Shown: positions 33,643 to 43,066, counted from the stretch's first letter. The stretch is 47,080 nt of DNA from JBHYGK01 sp051859045 (GCA_051859045.1 JBHYGK010000019.1:1-47080), one strand, 5' to 3'. Notes: generated by a model not told the origin, from the letters alone. Numbers and translations are program-made.

Positions 33643-36600
33643 ATGACGCGCTCTCCTCCTGCCTTCGCCCTCGCGGCGATCCTCGGCCTGTGCGCCGCCT
33701 CGCCCCTGGCCGACGCGACGCCGGCCGCCAGCGCGCCCGCCGACGCGTCGCGCTGGCGCTACATCGTGCATTTCGATGACGCCCCGCTGGCCACCTGGCG
33801 CGGGTCGGCCGCCGGCGACGAGGCGCGGCTCGACGCGCTGGCCCCCACCAGCCCCGAGGCCACCGGCGCGTCGGCCCTCGACGTCGGCGCCCCGGCCTCG
33901 CGCGATTACCTCGCCCATCTCGCCCGGCGCCGCACCGTGCTGCTGGGCGACATCGCCGCGCGCATCGGCCGCCCGGTCTCGCCCGAGTACACCTACGCGA
34001 TCGCCACCCACGGCGTCGCGCTGAGCCTCGACGCCGCCGAGGCCGCGCGCGTCGCGGCGCTCCCCGGCGTGGCCGAGGTCCGCCCGGAGGTCATGCTCCG
34101 CCTGATGAGCGACGCCACGCCCGCGGCGGTCCGGGCCGACGTCGCCTGGGCCAGCGGCGCCGACCCGACGCTGACCGAGGACCAGCGCCGCGGCGCCGGC
34201 GCGGTGATCGGCGTGCTCGATGCCGGCATCCGTCCCACCCACGCCAGCTTCGCGGCCACGGCCGGCGGCTACACCCACGCCAACCCGAAGGGCCAGTTCC
34301 TGGGCCTGTGCGATCCCGCCACGCCGCTGCCCACCGGTCGCGCCTTCACCCGGCCCACCTGCAACGCCAAGCTCATCGGCATCCATGACTTCCTGCCCGA
34401 TGCGATCCGCGAGGCGGAGTTCGATGCCGGCATCGACCTCGGCCGCGACGGCACCGACCACGGCTCGCACGTGGCCTCGGTGGCGGCGGGCAATCCGATG
34501 GAGGTGGTGCTCGGCGGCGCGCCGCGCCCGATCTCGGGCGTCGCCCCCAGGGCCAACCTCATCAGCTACAAGGTCTGCCATCGCGACCCGGCGCAGCCGT
34601 CCTCGCCGGGCGTGTGCCCGGGGGCCGCGGTGCTCGCCGCGATCGACCGCGCCATCGTCGACGGCGTCGACGTGCTGCTGCTGCCCATGGGCGGCGGCCG
34701 CGAGAGCCCCTACGACGGCGTCTCCACCGCGGCGGTCTACGACCCGCGGCCGTGCACGGTCGGCGGCGTGGCCTCGGCCTGCAGCGACGCCGTGGCGCTG
34801 CTGAACGCGCGCGAGGCCGGCATCATCGCCGCCGTCGCCGCGGGCAACGAGGGGCGCAGCGTCGGGGGCGGCGCCACCGCCGCCAGCATCACCAGCCCGG
34901 GCAACGCGCCCTGGGTGGTCACCGCCGGCATGGCCAGCCACGATCGCCGCCTCGACCCGTCCGGCGCCTACAGCCGCGCTTACGAGTGGTCCGACATCCT
35001 GGCCCTCGAATCCGGCCGCGGCCCGAACGTGCCGGTCGCCTCGATGATGGGCGCGCTCAAGCCCGATGTCGTCGCGCCCGGCCACACGACCTACCCCGGC
35101 GGGATCATCGCGGCGCTGGGCACCCAGGGCGACAGCGCGGTCGGCTCGAGGGCCGGCACCTCGGTGGCCGCGGCGGCCACCGCGGGCGGCCTGGCGCTGC
35201 TGGCCGCGAGCCGTCCCGACTGGGGCCCCAGCGAACTGCACAGCGCGCTGGTGGGGACCGCGCGGCCCGAGGTGCGCCTCGGCCCGATCGGCGTTGCGGC
35301 CACGACCTTCGGCACGCCCTTCCAGCAGGGCGCGGGCATGATCCACCTGCCGCCGGCCCTGATGGCCGGCCTGGTGCTGCCGATCACCCCCGCGGACTTC
35401 CGCGCCGGCAACCCCGCCGCGCCCGTCAACGGGCGTCCGCGCGAGCTCAACCTGCCCTCGCTCACGCACGAGGCCTGCTTCCGGGCCTGCACGCTGACCC
35501 GCCGCTTCCAGGCGCTGGTGCCGGGCACCTACGTGATCGAGCCGGGCACGCTCGACGGCCTCACCCTCACCGCCAGCGCCCCCGGCTTCACCCTCGAGGC
35601 GGGGCAGGTGGCCACGGTCGATTTCAACGTCACCATCGGCGCCTCGCGCCGCTATGGCGCCTGGACCCACGGGCGGGTGCGCCTGCGCCGCACCGACGGC
35701 GACGGCCGCCCCGACCTGGTGCTGCCGGTGTCGATCTACGCCCAGCCCGGCGACCTGCCGCTGGCCGTCGACGCCGGCGTGCCCGCCGAGGCCGGCGCGA
35801 TCGACGTGCCGGTGGGCGGCATGCTGCAGCAGCGCTACCTGAGGATCGGCGCCAGCGCGCTGGTGGCGCCGCAGGCCAGCACCTTCCCGCTGGCCGTCGA
35901 CCCCACCCCGGGCGACCCCTGGGACGGCACCACGGGCGTGGCGCTGCGCACCTTCGCGCTGCCCGCCAGCAGCGTGGCCGTGCGGCACCGCGTCATCGCC
36001 ACGCTCACGCCGCCCGCGGGCATGCAGGCGGCGCTGACGGTGGGCATCAACGCCCCCGGCGCGACGCCTTCGGCCACCAACGTGCGCTGCAGCAGCAGCG
36101 GCAGCGACGGCGCCGAGCGCTGCGAGGTGCTCATCGACCAGCGCGGCGACGGCCAGCCCTACCAGCTGTTCGTCCGCGCGCAGTACGTGCGCGACACGGC
36201 GGCCACGCCCGCGCGGGTGGGGCAGTTCACCCTGGAGACGGCGCATTTCCCGCTGGTGCGCACCAACGCCCCCGCGCTCGTGGCCACCGGCCCCGGCCGC
36301 GTCGGCCTGGCGCAGCCCTTCAACCTGCGCCTGGCCTGGAACGACCCCACCTTCCTCCCGGGCGACGTGCGCTACGGCGAGATCGTCCTGCAGGCCGGCA
36401 GCGCGGTCCCGAGCCCGGACGACCCCCTGATCCTGGCCAGCATCCCGGTGCGGCTGGAGCGCACCGGCAGCACCAAGGCGGCGCACGCGCTGCGCGGCGG
36501 CGTGCCGCATACGCTCGCGCTGGCGCCCGGCGCGGCGCACGAACGGATCGTCTTCGACGTGCCGCCCAGCGCCACCGCGGTGAGCTTCTCGGTGGCCTCG

Positions 36601-37614
36601 GTGTCCGAGGTCGACCTCTACATCGCGCGCACCAACCCGGTGTCCGGCGCGCCCGCGATCGAGGGCGGGCCTGCGCGCGCCTCGGCGCTCCGGCGGGCCG
36701 AGGGGCCCGGCGGCAACCACACCATCACCCTGACCGGCGTGGTGTCGCCGGGCCGCTACTACGTCATGCCGGTGAACACCGGCGCCAGTCGCGCCACCGC
36801 CACCGTCACCGCGACGGTCAACACGAGCTCCACCACCGGGCCGGCCTTCCGTTCGGGCCAGTACTTCAACCCCGCGCGCAACGGCCACGGCCTGTTCGTC
36901 GACACCACCGCCACCGACTTCATCGTGCTCTGGTACACCTACGACCAGGCCGGCGCGCCGACCTGGCTGTACGGCCAGGGCCGCCGCCCGGCCAATGACC
37001 GGGAGCGCTGGGAGGCCGACCTGTACCGCGTCTCGTGGAACGGCACCAGCAACTCCGACAGCGTCATCGTCGGCCGGGCCGCCATCACGATGCGCCCCCA
37101 GGCCGCGGGCCAGCCCGAGCTGCTGTTCACCTTCACGGTCGACGGCTACACGGGCTTCGAGCCGATGATCCGGCTCGACACCAACGGCTGCCCGGCCTAC
37201 CAGGGCGCGCCGCTGAACGGCTCGGGCCACTGGTACGCGCCCTCGACCCCGGGCTTCGGCTACAGCGTCGACCTCGAGCCGGGCGTCGAGATCATCGCGG
37301 CCTATGTCTACGACGACCTCGGGCAGCCGCGCTGGCTGCTCGCGCAGGAGCCGTTCAACGCCTCGGCCACCAGCCTGCCGCTGCGCCAGTTCACCGGCTT
37401 CTGCCCGAGCTGCGCCGCCACCACGGTGTCCTCGGTGCCGGTCGGCACGCTGACCCGCACCTACGCGGCCTCCGCGGGCGGCGACGGCCAGCCGGGCATC
37501 ACGACGATGGGCGTCAACGCCACCTTCGCCCCCCCGCTCAGTGGCACGTTCGACACGATCAGCCTGTCGCGCGCGGTGACCCTGCTGGCCGCGCGCCAGG
37601 GCTGCACGCCCTGA
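33643..37614 (+). CDS. Secreted subtilisin-family (S8) protease 2 with altered active-site surroundings
   Basis: 1323 residues, closely paralogous to protease 1 over its full length, with the same domain order. Signal peptide ~1-26, propeptide (YIVHFDDAPLATW), S8 domain, Fn3-like and PPC-like domains, and the two-part Cys-containing C-terminal module from ~1069. The triad residues remain: Asp193 in VIGVLDAGI, His273 in HGSHVAS, Asn402 in AAGNEG and Ser507. But DTG/DSG is DAG, and the usual GTSMASP reads GTSVAAAATAG, losing the Ser-Pro pair after the nucleophile. Activity may be reduced or altered; this is inference. No frameshift is present, so it is not a simple pseudogene. Confidence 0.88.
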   Translation: MTRSPPAFALAAILGLCAASPLADATPAASAPADASRWRYIVHFDDAPLATWRGSAAGDEARLDALAPTSPEATGASALDVGAPASRDYLAHLARRRTVLLGDIAARIGRPVSPEYTYAIATHGVALSLDAAEAARVAALPGVAEVRPEVMLRLMSDATPAAVRADVAWASGADPTLTEDQRRGAGAVIGVLDAGIRPTHASFAATAGGYTHANPKGQFLGLCDPATPLPTGRAFTRPTCNAKLIGIHDFLPDAIREAEFDAGIDLGRDGTDHGSHVASVAAGNPMEVVLGGAPRPISGVAPRANLISYKVCHRDPAQPSSPGVCPGAAVLAAIDRAIVDGVDVLLLPMGGGRESPYDGVSTAAVYDPRPCTVGGVASACSDAVALLNAREAGIIAAVAAGNEGRSVGGGATAASITSPGNAPWVVTAGMASHDRRLDPSGAYSRAYEWSDILALESGRGPNVPVASMMGALKPDVVAPGHTTYPGGIIAALGTQGDSAVGSRAGTSVAAAATAGGLALLAASRPDWGPSELHSALVGTARPEVRLGPIGVAATTFGTPFQQGAGMIHLPPALMAGLVLPITPADFRAGNPAAPVNGRPRELNLPSLTHEACFRACTLTRRFQALVPGTYVIEPGTLDGLTLTASAPGFTLEAGQVATVDFNVTIGASRRYGAWTHGRVRLRRTDGDGRPDLVLPVSIYAQPGDLPLAVDAGVPAEAGAIDVPVGGMLQQRYLRIGASALVAPQASTFPLAVDPTPGDPWDGTTGVALRTFALPASSVAVRHRVIATLTPPAGMQAALTVGINAPGATPSATNVRCSSSGSDGAERCEVLIDQRGDGQPYQLFVRAQYVRDTAATPARVGQFTLETAHFPLVRTNAPALVATGPGRVGLAQPFNLRLAWNDPTFLPGDVRYGEIVLQAGSAVPSPDDPLILASIPVRLERTGSTKAAHALRGGVPHTLALAPGAAHERIVFDVPPSATAVSFSVASVSEVDLYIARTNPVSGAPAIEGGPARASALRRAEGPGGNHTITLTGVVSPGRYYVMPVNTGASRATATVTATVNTSSTTGPAFRSGQYFNPARNGHGLFVDTTATDFIVLWYTYDQAGAPTWLYGQGRRPANDRERWEADLYRVSWNGTSNSDSVIVGRAAITMRPQAAGQPELLFTFTVDGYTGFEPMIRLDTNGCPAYQGAPLNGSGHWYAPSTPGFGYSVDLEPGVEIIAAYVYDDLGQPRWLLAQEPFNASATSLPLRQFTGFCPSCAATTVSSVPVGTLTRTYAASAGGDGQPGITTMGVNATFAPPLSGTFDTISLSRAVTLLAARQGCTP
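37352..37530 (+). repeat. 179-bp block identical in proteases 1 and 2 (copy 2)
   Basis: Exact match to 32366-32544. See copy 1; the boundaries are single-base differences at 37351 and 37531. Confidence 0.95.
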
Positions 37615-37623
37615 GCGCGGCGA

Positions 37624-37648
37624 CCGCCGACGGCATCGCTGTCGGCGG
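37624..37648 (+). terminator. Hairpin after protease 2
   Basis: CCGCCGAC (37624-37631) and its exact complement (37641-37648) enclose a nine-base loop, 10 bases after the protease 2 stop. No U-tract. Confidence 0.4.
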
Positions 37649-37661
37649 AGGCGGCATCTGG

Positions 37662-37667
37662 TACAAC
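37662..37667 (+). promoter_or_regulatory. Putative -10 element for protease 3 (TACAAC)
   Basis: TACAAC lies 38 bases before the ATG at 37706, just after the hairpin. CTGTCG at 37639-37644 is a poor -35 at 17-base spacing. Confidence 0.28.
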
Positions 37668-37705
37668 CGCGACTGACCGCCCAGCCCGTTCGCCAAGGCC
37701 CATCG

Positions 37706-40700
37706 ATGACGCCCCGGACCCATCGCCTCTCGCTGCTCGCCCTCGCGCTCGCCGCCTCGCTGCCGCTGCTCGCCACCCGCGCGGGTGACGCCGCCGCCGA
37801 GGGCCTCGCCGCCGATCCCGACGCCCGCAGCACCTGGATCGTGCGCTTCGCCGAGCCCTCGCTGGCCGCGGCGCGCCCGGACCTCGGCGAGGCCGGGCTG
37901 GCCGCGCTGGCTTCGGGCGAGGACGCCCCGCGCCTGCTGGCGGCGATGCCGTCGAGCAAGCGCTACCTGACGACCCTGGCCGAGCGCCGCGGCGAGCGCC
38001 TCGAGCACGCGGCGCAGCTGCTCGGCCGCGACCTGGTGCCGCTGCACGTCTACGACCACGTGCTCAACGGCGTGGCGCTGGAACTCTCGCCGCGCGAGGC
38101 GGTGCGCCTGCGCGAGGTGCCCGGCGTGCTGGACGTGCAGCCCGAGCGCATCGAGTCCCCGCTCACCGACGCCGGCCCGGCCTGGGTGGGCGCCGACGCG
38201 GCCTGGGGCGGCACGGCCGCCCCAGGCGTGCCGGCCACCCGCGGCGCGGGCGTGGTGATCGGCGTCATCGACACCGGCATCCGCGCGGCGCATCCGTCCT
38301 TCGCCGGCGTCGGCCCGGTCGACGGCCACGTGTTCAGCAACCCGCTGCCGGCCTTCCGCGGCCGCTGCGTGGCCACGCCCTCGCTGTGCAACGGCAAGCT
38401 GGTGGGCGTGTGGGACATGAGCACCGGCGGCGCCGAGGCCGATGATGGCCTCGACCTCGACGGCCACGGCACCCACGTGGCCGGCATCGCCGCCGGCAAC
38501 CGCGTGGTCGCGCCGCTGTACGCGGGGTCCGGCGCCACCGTCGAGCTCTCCGGCGTGGCCCCGCACGCGCACCTCGTCAGCTACAAGGCCTGCGAGGAAG
38601 AGGCCAGTTGCCGCGGCAGCTGGACCCTCGCCGCGCTCAACCAGGCGGTGGCCGACGGCGTCGACATCGTCAACTACTCGATCGGCGGCACCGCCACCTC
38701 GCCGTGGAGCGATCCCAGCGCGCTGGCGATGCGCGACGCGCGCAATGCCGGCGTGCTCGTGGTGGTCGCCGCCGGCAACGACGGTCCCAACGCCAGCACC
38801 GTCACCTCGCCGTCGATCGCGCCGTGGGTGCTGTCGGTGGCCAATGCCAGCCACCACCGGCGCTTCGCCAACCGCCTGGTCGACCTGGCCGGCGGCGCCA
38901 CCGCGCCGCCGTCGGGCGGCGTGCTCGTGGGCGCCGGCCTCACCGCCGGCTACGGCCCGGCGCCGCTGGCCCGCGACGCCACCTTCCCCGGCTGCTCCAC
39001 CGGCACCGACCTCGACAGCCCCTACACCGGCGTCTCGCAGCCGTGGTCGGCGGGCCGCTGGAGCGGCCAGATCGTGGTCTGCGACCGCGGCGTGCAGGCC
39101 CGCGTGGCCAAGGGCGAGAACGTGCGCGTCGCCGGTGGCGGCGGCATGGTGCTGCTCAACACCGCGGCCGAGGGCGGCAGCATCGTCGCCGACCTGCACA
39201 CGCTGCCGGCCACCCACCTCGGCTGGGCCGACGCCCAGCCGCTGCTGGCCTGGCTGGGGCAGGGCAGCGGCCACACCGGCCGCATCGAGGGCACCACGCG
39301 CCTGCTGCAGCCGGCGTCCGGCGACAGGCTCACCGCGAGTTCCGGCCGCGGTCCCGACGCCTTCAGCGGCAGCGTGAAGCCCGACCTCGCGGCCCCCGGC
39401 ACCGACATCTACGCCCCCTACATCGACAACCCGGCCACGCCCGGCGACGAGCGCTACGCGCTGCTCTCCGGTACCTCGATGGCCTCGCCCAACGTCGCCG
39501 GCGCCGCGGCGCTGCTCAAGGCCGCGCGGCCCTCGGCCACGCCGGCCCAGCTGATCTCGGCGCTGACCACCACCGCGCGGCCGGTCATCCGCCTGCCGGG
39601 CGGGATGCGCCCCGCGGGTGCGTGGGTGGAGGGCGCGGGGCGAATCGATGTCGCCGCCGCCCTCGGCGCGCGGCTGGAGGTGCTGCACGACGGCAACATC
39701 GCCTCCGGCGGTAGCAACAACCTGGCCCAGAACAGCCCGATCGTGCGCTTCGGTGCCTGCACCGCGGGCGTCTGCAGCGCGACCCGCACCGTCACCAACG
39801 CCGGCGCGACCCCCGGCACCTGGACCGTGTCCAGCGACGGCTCGCACGCCACCGGCCTGGTGGCCTCGCCGCGCGCGTTCACGCTCGCGCCGGGCGCCAG
39901 CCAGGTGCTCACGCTGCACGTCGACGCGCGCCTGGCGCGCCGCAGCCGCCGCGACCAGTCCGGCCGCATCGTGCTCACGCCCTCCGACGGCGGCCAGCCG
40001 CAGGCGATCACCGTGCAGGTCGCCCACGCCAGCGCCCCCGAGACCGCGGCGGCGCGCACCGTCGGCGCGGCCCGCGGGATGCTCGAGGTGGTCGAGACCG
40101 GCGTCGCGCCCCGCGCGGGCACCCGCTACGCCGGCGCCATGGCCGCGCCATGGTTCGAGGAGACCTACGTCCCCCCGGTCGACGGCACGCCGACGGACCC
40201 CTGGGACACCACGGCCGGCGCGCTGCGCCTGGTCGACCTGCCGGCGGAGGCGGGCAACGGCCCGGGCCCGCGCTGGATCGCGGCCCGCTCCACGCTGACC
40301 ACCGGCCGCCTGCTGGTGGGCCTGGACGCCAACGGCGACGGCCTCGCGCAGAGCGACGAACTGCTGTGCGAGGGCGTGGCGCGCTGCGAGGCCCCGATCC
40401 CGTCCACGGGCAACGGCCTGCGCGGCTGGATCCTGCACACCGCGCTCAACGCGACTCCGCCGTCGACCACGCTGCGCCTCGCGGTGCTGGACCCGGCGGT
40501 GCCGGGCGGCTTCGTCGCCACGGGCCCGGGCCTGTCCGCGGCCGGCGACGGCGCCACCTGGCGGCTGGCCTGGGACGACCTGGACTGGCGCGCCGGCCAG
40601 ATGCGCTTCGTGCTCGCCCAGGCGCTGGGCCTCGACGGCCACGTGCAGGGCGCGTGGGTGGAGGCGTGGTCGCTGTCGGCCAACGTGCAGCCCGCGCGCC

Positions 40701-41803
40701 TGCTCAGCCCCGAACGCCCGCTGCCGCTGCGCCTGGAGGCCGGCGACGTGGCCGACCGCCTGGTGCTGGACGTGCCGGCGAACGCCGCCGGCGTCACCAT
40801 CACCACCCAGGGCAGCGGCAGCGTCGAGCTGCGCGCGGGCCTGGTCGATCCGGGCGCCGCCCCCGCGATCGCCGCGCCGGGTGCCGCGCTGCCGGTGGCC
40901 GGCGCGGGCAGCGGCGCCGGCCGCAGCCTGGCCTTCGGTCCCGAGGCGGCCGGCCGCCGCGTGCAGGTGTCGGTGGCCCACGCGGGGACCGGCCTGGCGG
41001 CGGTCGAGGTGTACGTGGGGATCACGTCGCAGGGCCCGGCCCCGGCGGTGCGCCCGGACATGTACTTCAACCCCGGCCGCGACGGCCACGGCGTGTTCCT
41101 CGACGCCGGCGGCAGCCAGTGGATGGGCCTGTGGTACGCCTACCTCGAGGACGGCAGCCCCACCTGGTACCTGGCCCAGGGCGCCGCGCCGACGGCCACG
41201 GCCGGCCGCTGGGAGGCGCCGCTGTACCGCGCCAGCTGGAACGGCGGCGCGGCCGACCTCGCGATCGTGGGGCGGATGGTGCTCACCAGCACCGGCGTCG
41301 AGGCCAGCCCGCTGCGCATGGCGTTCGAGCTCGACGGCCAGGCCGGCTGGGAGCCGCTGGTCCGCCTCGGCGGCGACGGCTGCCCCACACGCGGCGGCCA
41401 GGCCTTCGACGCCGGCGGCCACTGGTTCGACCCCAACGAGCCGGGCTACGGCTACAGCGCGATGGTGCTCCCCTCGGCCGAGGTCTACGTGGGCTACGTC
41501 TACGACGCGCGCGGCATCGCGCGCTGGCTCTACGGCCAGCGCGCCTTCAGCGCCGACGCCTCGGCCACGGCCACGATGCTGCAGTTCCGCGGCTTCTGCC
41601 CGACCTGCACCGCGGTGGCCACGACCAACCAGGCCGCCGGCACGCTGCAGCGCTGGTTCGGCACCGGCACCGCGCCCGACAACGGCGAGGGCGTGGCGCG
41701 CTTCGCCCAGTCCACCACGCTGCTGGCGCCGCTGGCCGGCGGCTGGAGCCGCGACGCGTCCGGGCTGTACCGGCTCTCGGATCGCCGCGGCTGCCCGCCC
41801 TGA
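37706..41803 (+). CDS. Secreted subtilisin-family (S8) protease 3 with PA domain insert
   Basis: 1365 residues. Signal peptide ~1-26, I9-like propeptide (STWIVRFAEPSLAA), then an intact S8 triad: Asp189 in VIGVIDTGI, His254 in DGHGTHVAG, Asn358 in AAGNDGPN and Ser591 in SGTSMASPNVAG. The ~230 residues between Asn and Ser hold a protease-associated (PA) insert (GCSTGTDLDSPY, GQIVVCDRG, GGGGMVLLNT), absent from proteases 1 and 2. Downstream are an Fn3-like domain, a beta-rich region (APWFEETYVPPVDGTPTDPW), a PPC-like stretch and the same two-part C-terminal module (YFNPGRDGHG..; FDPNEPGYGYS..) with GFCPTCTA and a terminal GCPP. It is a more distant relative of the other two. Confidence 0.9.
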   Translation: MTPRTHRLSLLALALAASLPLLATRAGDAAAEGLAADPDARSTWIVRFAEPSLAAARPDLGEAGLAALASGEDAPRLLAAMPSSKRYLTTLAERRGERLEHAAQLLGRDLVPLHVYDHVLNGVALELSPREAVRLREVPGVLDVQPERIESPLTDAGPAWVGADAAWGGTAAPGVPATRGAGVVIGVIDTGIRAAHPSFAGVGPVDGHVFSNPLPAFRGRCVATPSLCNGKLVGVWDMSTGGAEADDGLDLDGHGTHVAGIAAGNRVVAPLYAGSGATVELSGVAPHAHLVSYKACEEEASCRGSWTLAALNQAVADGVDIVNYSIGGTATSPWSDPSALAMRDARNAGVLVVVAAGNDGPNASTVTSPSIAPWVLSVANASHHRRFANRLVDLAGGATAPPSGGVLVGAGLTAGYGPAPLARDATFPGCSTGTDLDSPYTGVSQPWSAGRWSGQIVVCDRGVQARVAKGENVRVAGGGGMVLLNTAAEGGSIVADLHTLPATHLGWADAQPLLAWLGQGSGHTGRIEGTTRLLQPASGDRLTASSGRGPDAFSGSVKPDLAAPGTDIYAPYIDNPATPGDERYALLSGTSMASPNVAGAAALLKAARPSATPAQLISALTTTARPVIRLPGGMRPAGAWVEGAGRIDVAAALGARLEVLHDGNIASGGSNNLAQNSPIVRFGACTAGVCSATRTVTNAGATPGTWTVSSDGSHATGLVASPRAFTLAPGASQVLTLHVDARLARRSRRDQSGRIVLTPSDGGQPQAITVQVAHASAPETAAARTVGAARGMLEVVETGVAPRAGTRYAGAMAAPWFEETYVPPVDGTPTDPWDTTAGALRLVDLPAEAGNGPGPRWIAARSTLTTGRLLVGLDANGDGLAQSDELLCEGVARCEAPIPSTGNGLRGWILHTALNATPPSTTLRLAVLDPAVPGGFVATGPGLSAAGDGATWRLAWDDLDWRAGQMRFVLAQALGLDGHVQGAWVEAWSLSANVQPARLLSPERPLPLRLEAGDVADRLVLDVPANAAGVTITTQGSGSVELRAGLVDPGAAPAIAAPGAALPVAGAGSGAGRSLAFGPEAAGRRVQVSVAHAGTGLAAVEVYVGITSQGPAPAVRPDMYFNPGRDGHGVFLDAGGSQWMGLWYAYLEDGSPTWYLAQGAAPTATAGRWEAPLYRASWNGGAADLAIVGRMVLTSTGVEASPLRMAFELDGQAGWEPLVRLGGDGCPTRGGQAFDAGGHWFDPNEPGYGYSAMVLPSAEVYVGYVYDARGIARWLYGQRAFSADASATATMLQFRGFCPTCTAVATTNQAAGTLQRWFGTGTAPDNGEGVARFAQSTTLLAPLAGGWSRDASGLYRLSDRRGCPP

Positions 41804-41825
41804 CGCCAGGCGTCATCGCGGCTCG

Positions 41826-41854
41826 CCCGCTCCGCGCGTGACGCGCGGAGCGGG
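41826..41854 (+). terminator. Perfect 13-bp hairpin after protease 3
   Basis: CCCGCTCCGCGCG (41826-41838), loop TGA, exact complement 41842-41854. It lies 22 bases after the protease 3 stop and 6 bases before a likely -10 of the next gene. Confidence 0.6.
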
Positions 41855-41860
41855 GCGGGC

Positions 41861-41866
41861 GATAAT
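41861..41866 (+). promoter_or_regulatory. Putative -10 element for the aminotransferase operon (GATAAT)
   Basis: GATAAT is five of six consensus matches, 27 bases before the ATG at 41894. Its -35 region would overlap the right arm of the terminator hairpin and is not recognisable. Confidence 0.42.
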
Positions 41867-41893
41867 CCCGGCATCTTCCATCCTTCCATCGCG

Positions 41894-43066
41894 ATGAATA
41901 GCCAGAACGACGCCCTGATCCGCCCGACCACCAAGCTGCCGAAGGTCGGCACGACGATCTTCACCGTGATGTCCCAGCTCGCGCTGGAGCACAAGGCGGT
42001 CAACCTCGGCCAGGGCTTCCCGGACTTCGATCCGCCGGCCTTCCTCGTCGACGCGCTGGCCCAGGCGCTGCGCGACGGCCGCCACCAGTACGCGCCGGCG
42101 ACCGGCGTGCCGGCGCTGCGCCAGGCGATCGCGCGCAAGACCGACGCGATGTACGGCGTCGCGGTGGACCCGGACGCCGAGGTCACCGTGTGCTCGGGCG
42201 CCAGCGAGGCGATCTTCGACGCCGTGCTGGGCCTGGTGGGCCGCGAGGACGAGGTCATCGTGCTCGACCCCTGCTACGACTGCTACGAGCCCGCGATCGA
42301 CCTCGCCGGCGCCACCTGCGTGCACGTGCCGCTGGACCCGGCCACCTTCGCGCTCGACCTCGACGCGCTGCGCGCCGCGATCACCCCGCGCACGCGGATG
42401 CTGTTCATCAACTCCCCGCACAACCCGTCCGGCGCGATGCTCGCCGACGCCGACATGCGCGCGCTCGAGGCGCTGCTCGACGGCACCCGCATCGTGCTGC
42501 TCAGCGACGAGGTCTACGAGCACATCACCTTCGACGGCCGCCCGCACCTGAGCGCGCTGCAGTACCCGGGCCTGCGCGAGCGCGCGGTGGTGATCTCGAG
42601 CTTCGGCAAGACCTACCACTGCACCGGCTGGAAGCTGGGCTACGCGATCGCGCCGCCGGCGCTGTCGGCCGAGCTGCGCAAGGTCCACCAGTACAACACC
42701 TTCTGCACCTTCGCCCCGGCGCAGTTCGCCTTCGCCGCGATGCTCGACGCGCACCCGGAGCACCACCGCGAGCTCGGCGCGTTCTACCAGCCGCGCCGCG
42801 ACCGCTTCCGCGAGCTGCTGGGCCGCACCCGCCTGCGCCCGCTGCCGGTGGACGGCGGCTACTTCCAGCTCGTGGACTACTCGGCCATCAGCGACCTCGA
42901 CGACGCCGCGTTCTGCCGCTGGCTGACGATCGAACACGGGGTCACCGCGATCCCGCTGAGCCCGTTCTACGCCGCGCCGCCCGCCGGCCAGCGCCTGGCC
43001 CGGCTGTGCTTCGCCAAGAACGACGCCACCCTCGAGGCCGCCATCGCGAGGCTCGAGACGCTGTGA
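41894..43066 (+). CDS. ybdL: PLP-dependent aminotransferase, YbdL-like methionine/glutamine type
   Basis: 390 residues, class I fold. The sequence follows E. coli YbdL closely: KLPKVGTTIFTVMSQLA, NLGQGFPDFDPP, YAPATGVPALRQAIA, LSDEVYEHITFDG, and the PLP lysine Lys239 in SSFGKTYHCTGWKLGY. The ending LARLCFAKNDATLEAA is also typical. YbdL-type enzymes transaminate 2-oxo acids such as 4-methylthio-2-oxobutyrate with methionine or glutamine as donor. The next gene, overlapping by GTGA, is an omega-amidase, matching the known glutamine transaminase/omega-amidase pairing and methionine salvage. Confidence 0.88.
   Translation: MNSQNDALIRPTTKLPKVGTTIFTVMSQLALEHKAVNLGQGFPDFDPPAFLVDALAQALRDGRHQYAPATGVPALRQAIARKTDAMYGVAVDPDAEVTVCSGASEAIFDAVLGLVGREDEVIVLDPCYDCYEPAIDLAGATCVHVPLDPATFALDLDALRAAITPRTRMLFINSPHNPSGAMLADADMRALEALLDGTRIVLLSDEVYEHITFDGRPHLSALQYPGLRERAVVISSFGKTYHCTGWKLGYAIAPPALSAELRKVHQYNTFCTFAPAQFAFAAMLDAHPEHHRELGAFYQPRRDRFRELLGRTRLRPLPVDGGYFQLVDYSAISDLDDAAFCRWLTIEHGVTAIPLSPFYAAPPAGQRLARLCFAKNDATLEAAIARLETL

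Noticed and set aside
33643..37614. Protease 2 considered as a pseudogene
   Set aside because: The frame is intact for 1323 codons, the signal peptide and catalytic residues are retained, and the codon use matches its neighbours.
28579..37959. A 3126-codon minus-strand open frame opposite the protease genes
   Set aside because: It mirrors proteases 1 and 2 and the GGDEF gene codon for codon. Its product is Gly/Ala/Arg/Val-rich with no domains. Such long antisense frames are expected when the real genes use G/C at third positions.
37559..41422. A 1287-codon minus-strand frame opposite protease 3
   Set aside because: It is Arg/Ala/Gly-rich shadow of a well-supported secreted protease, with no start signal or domain.
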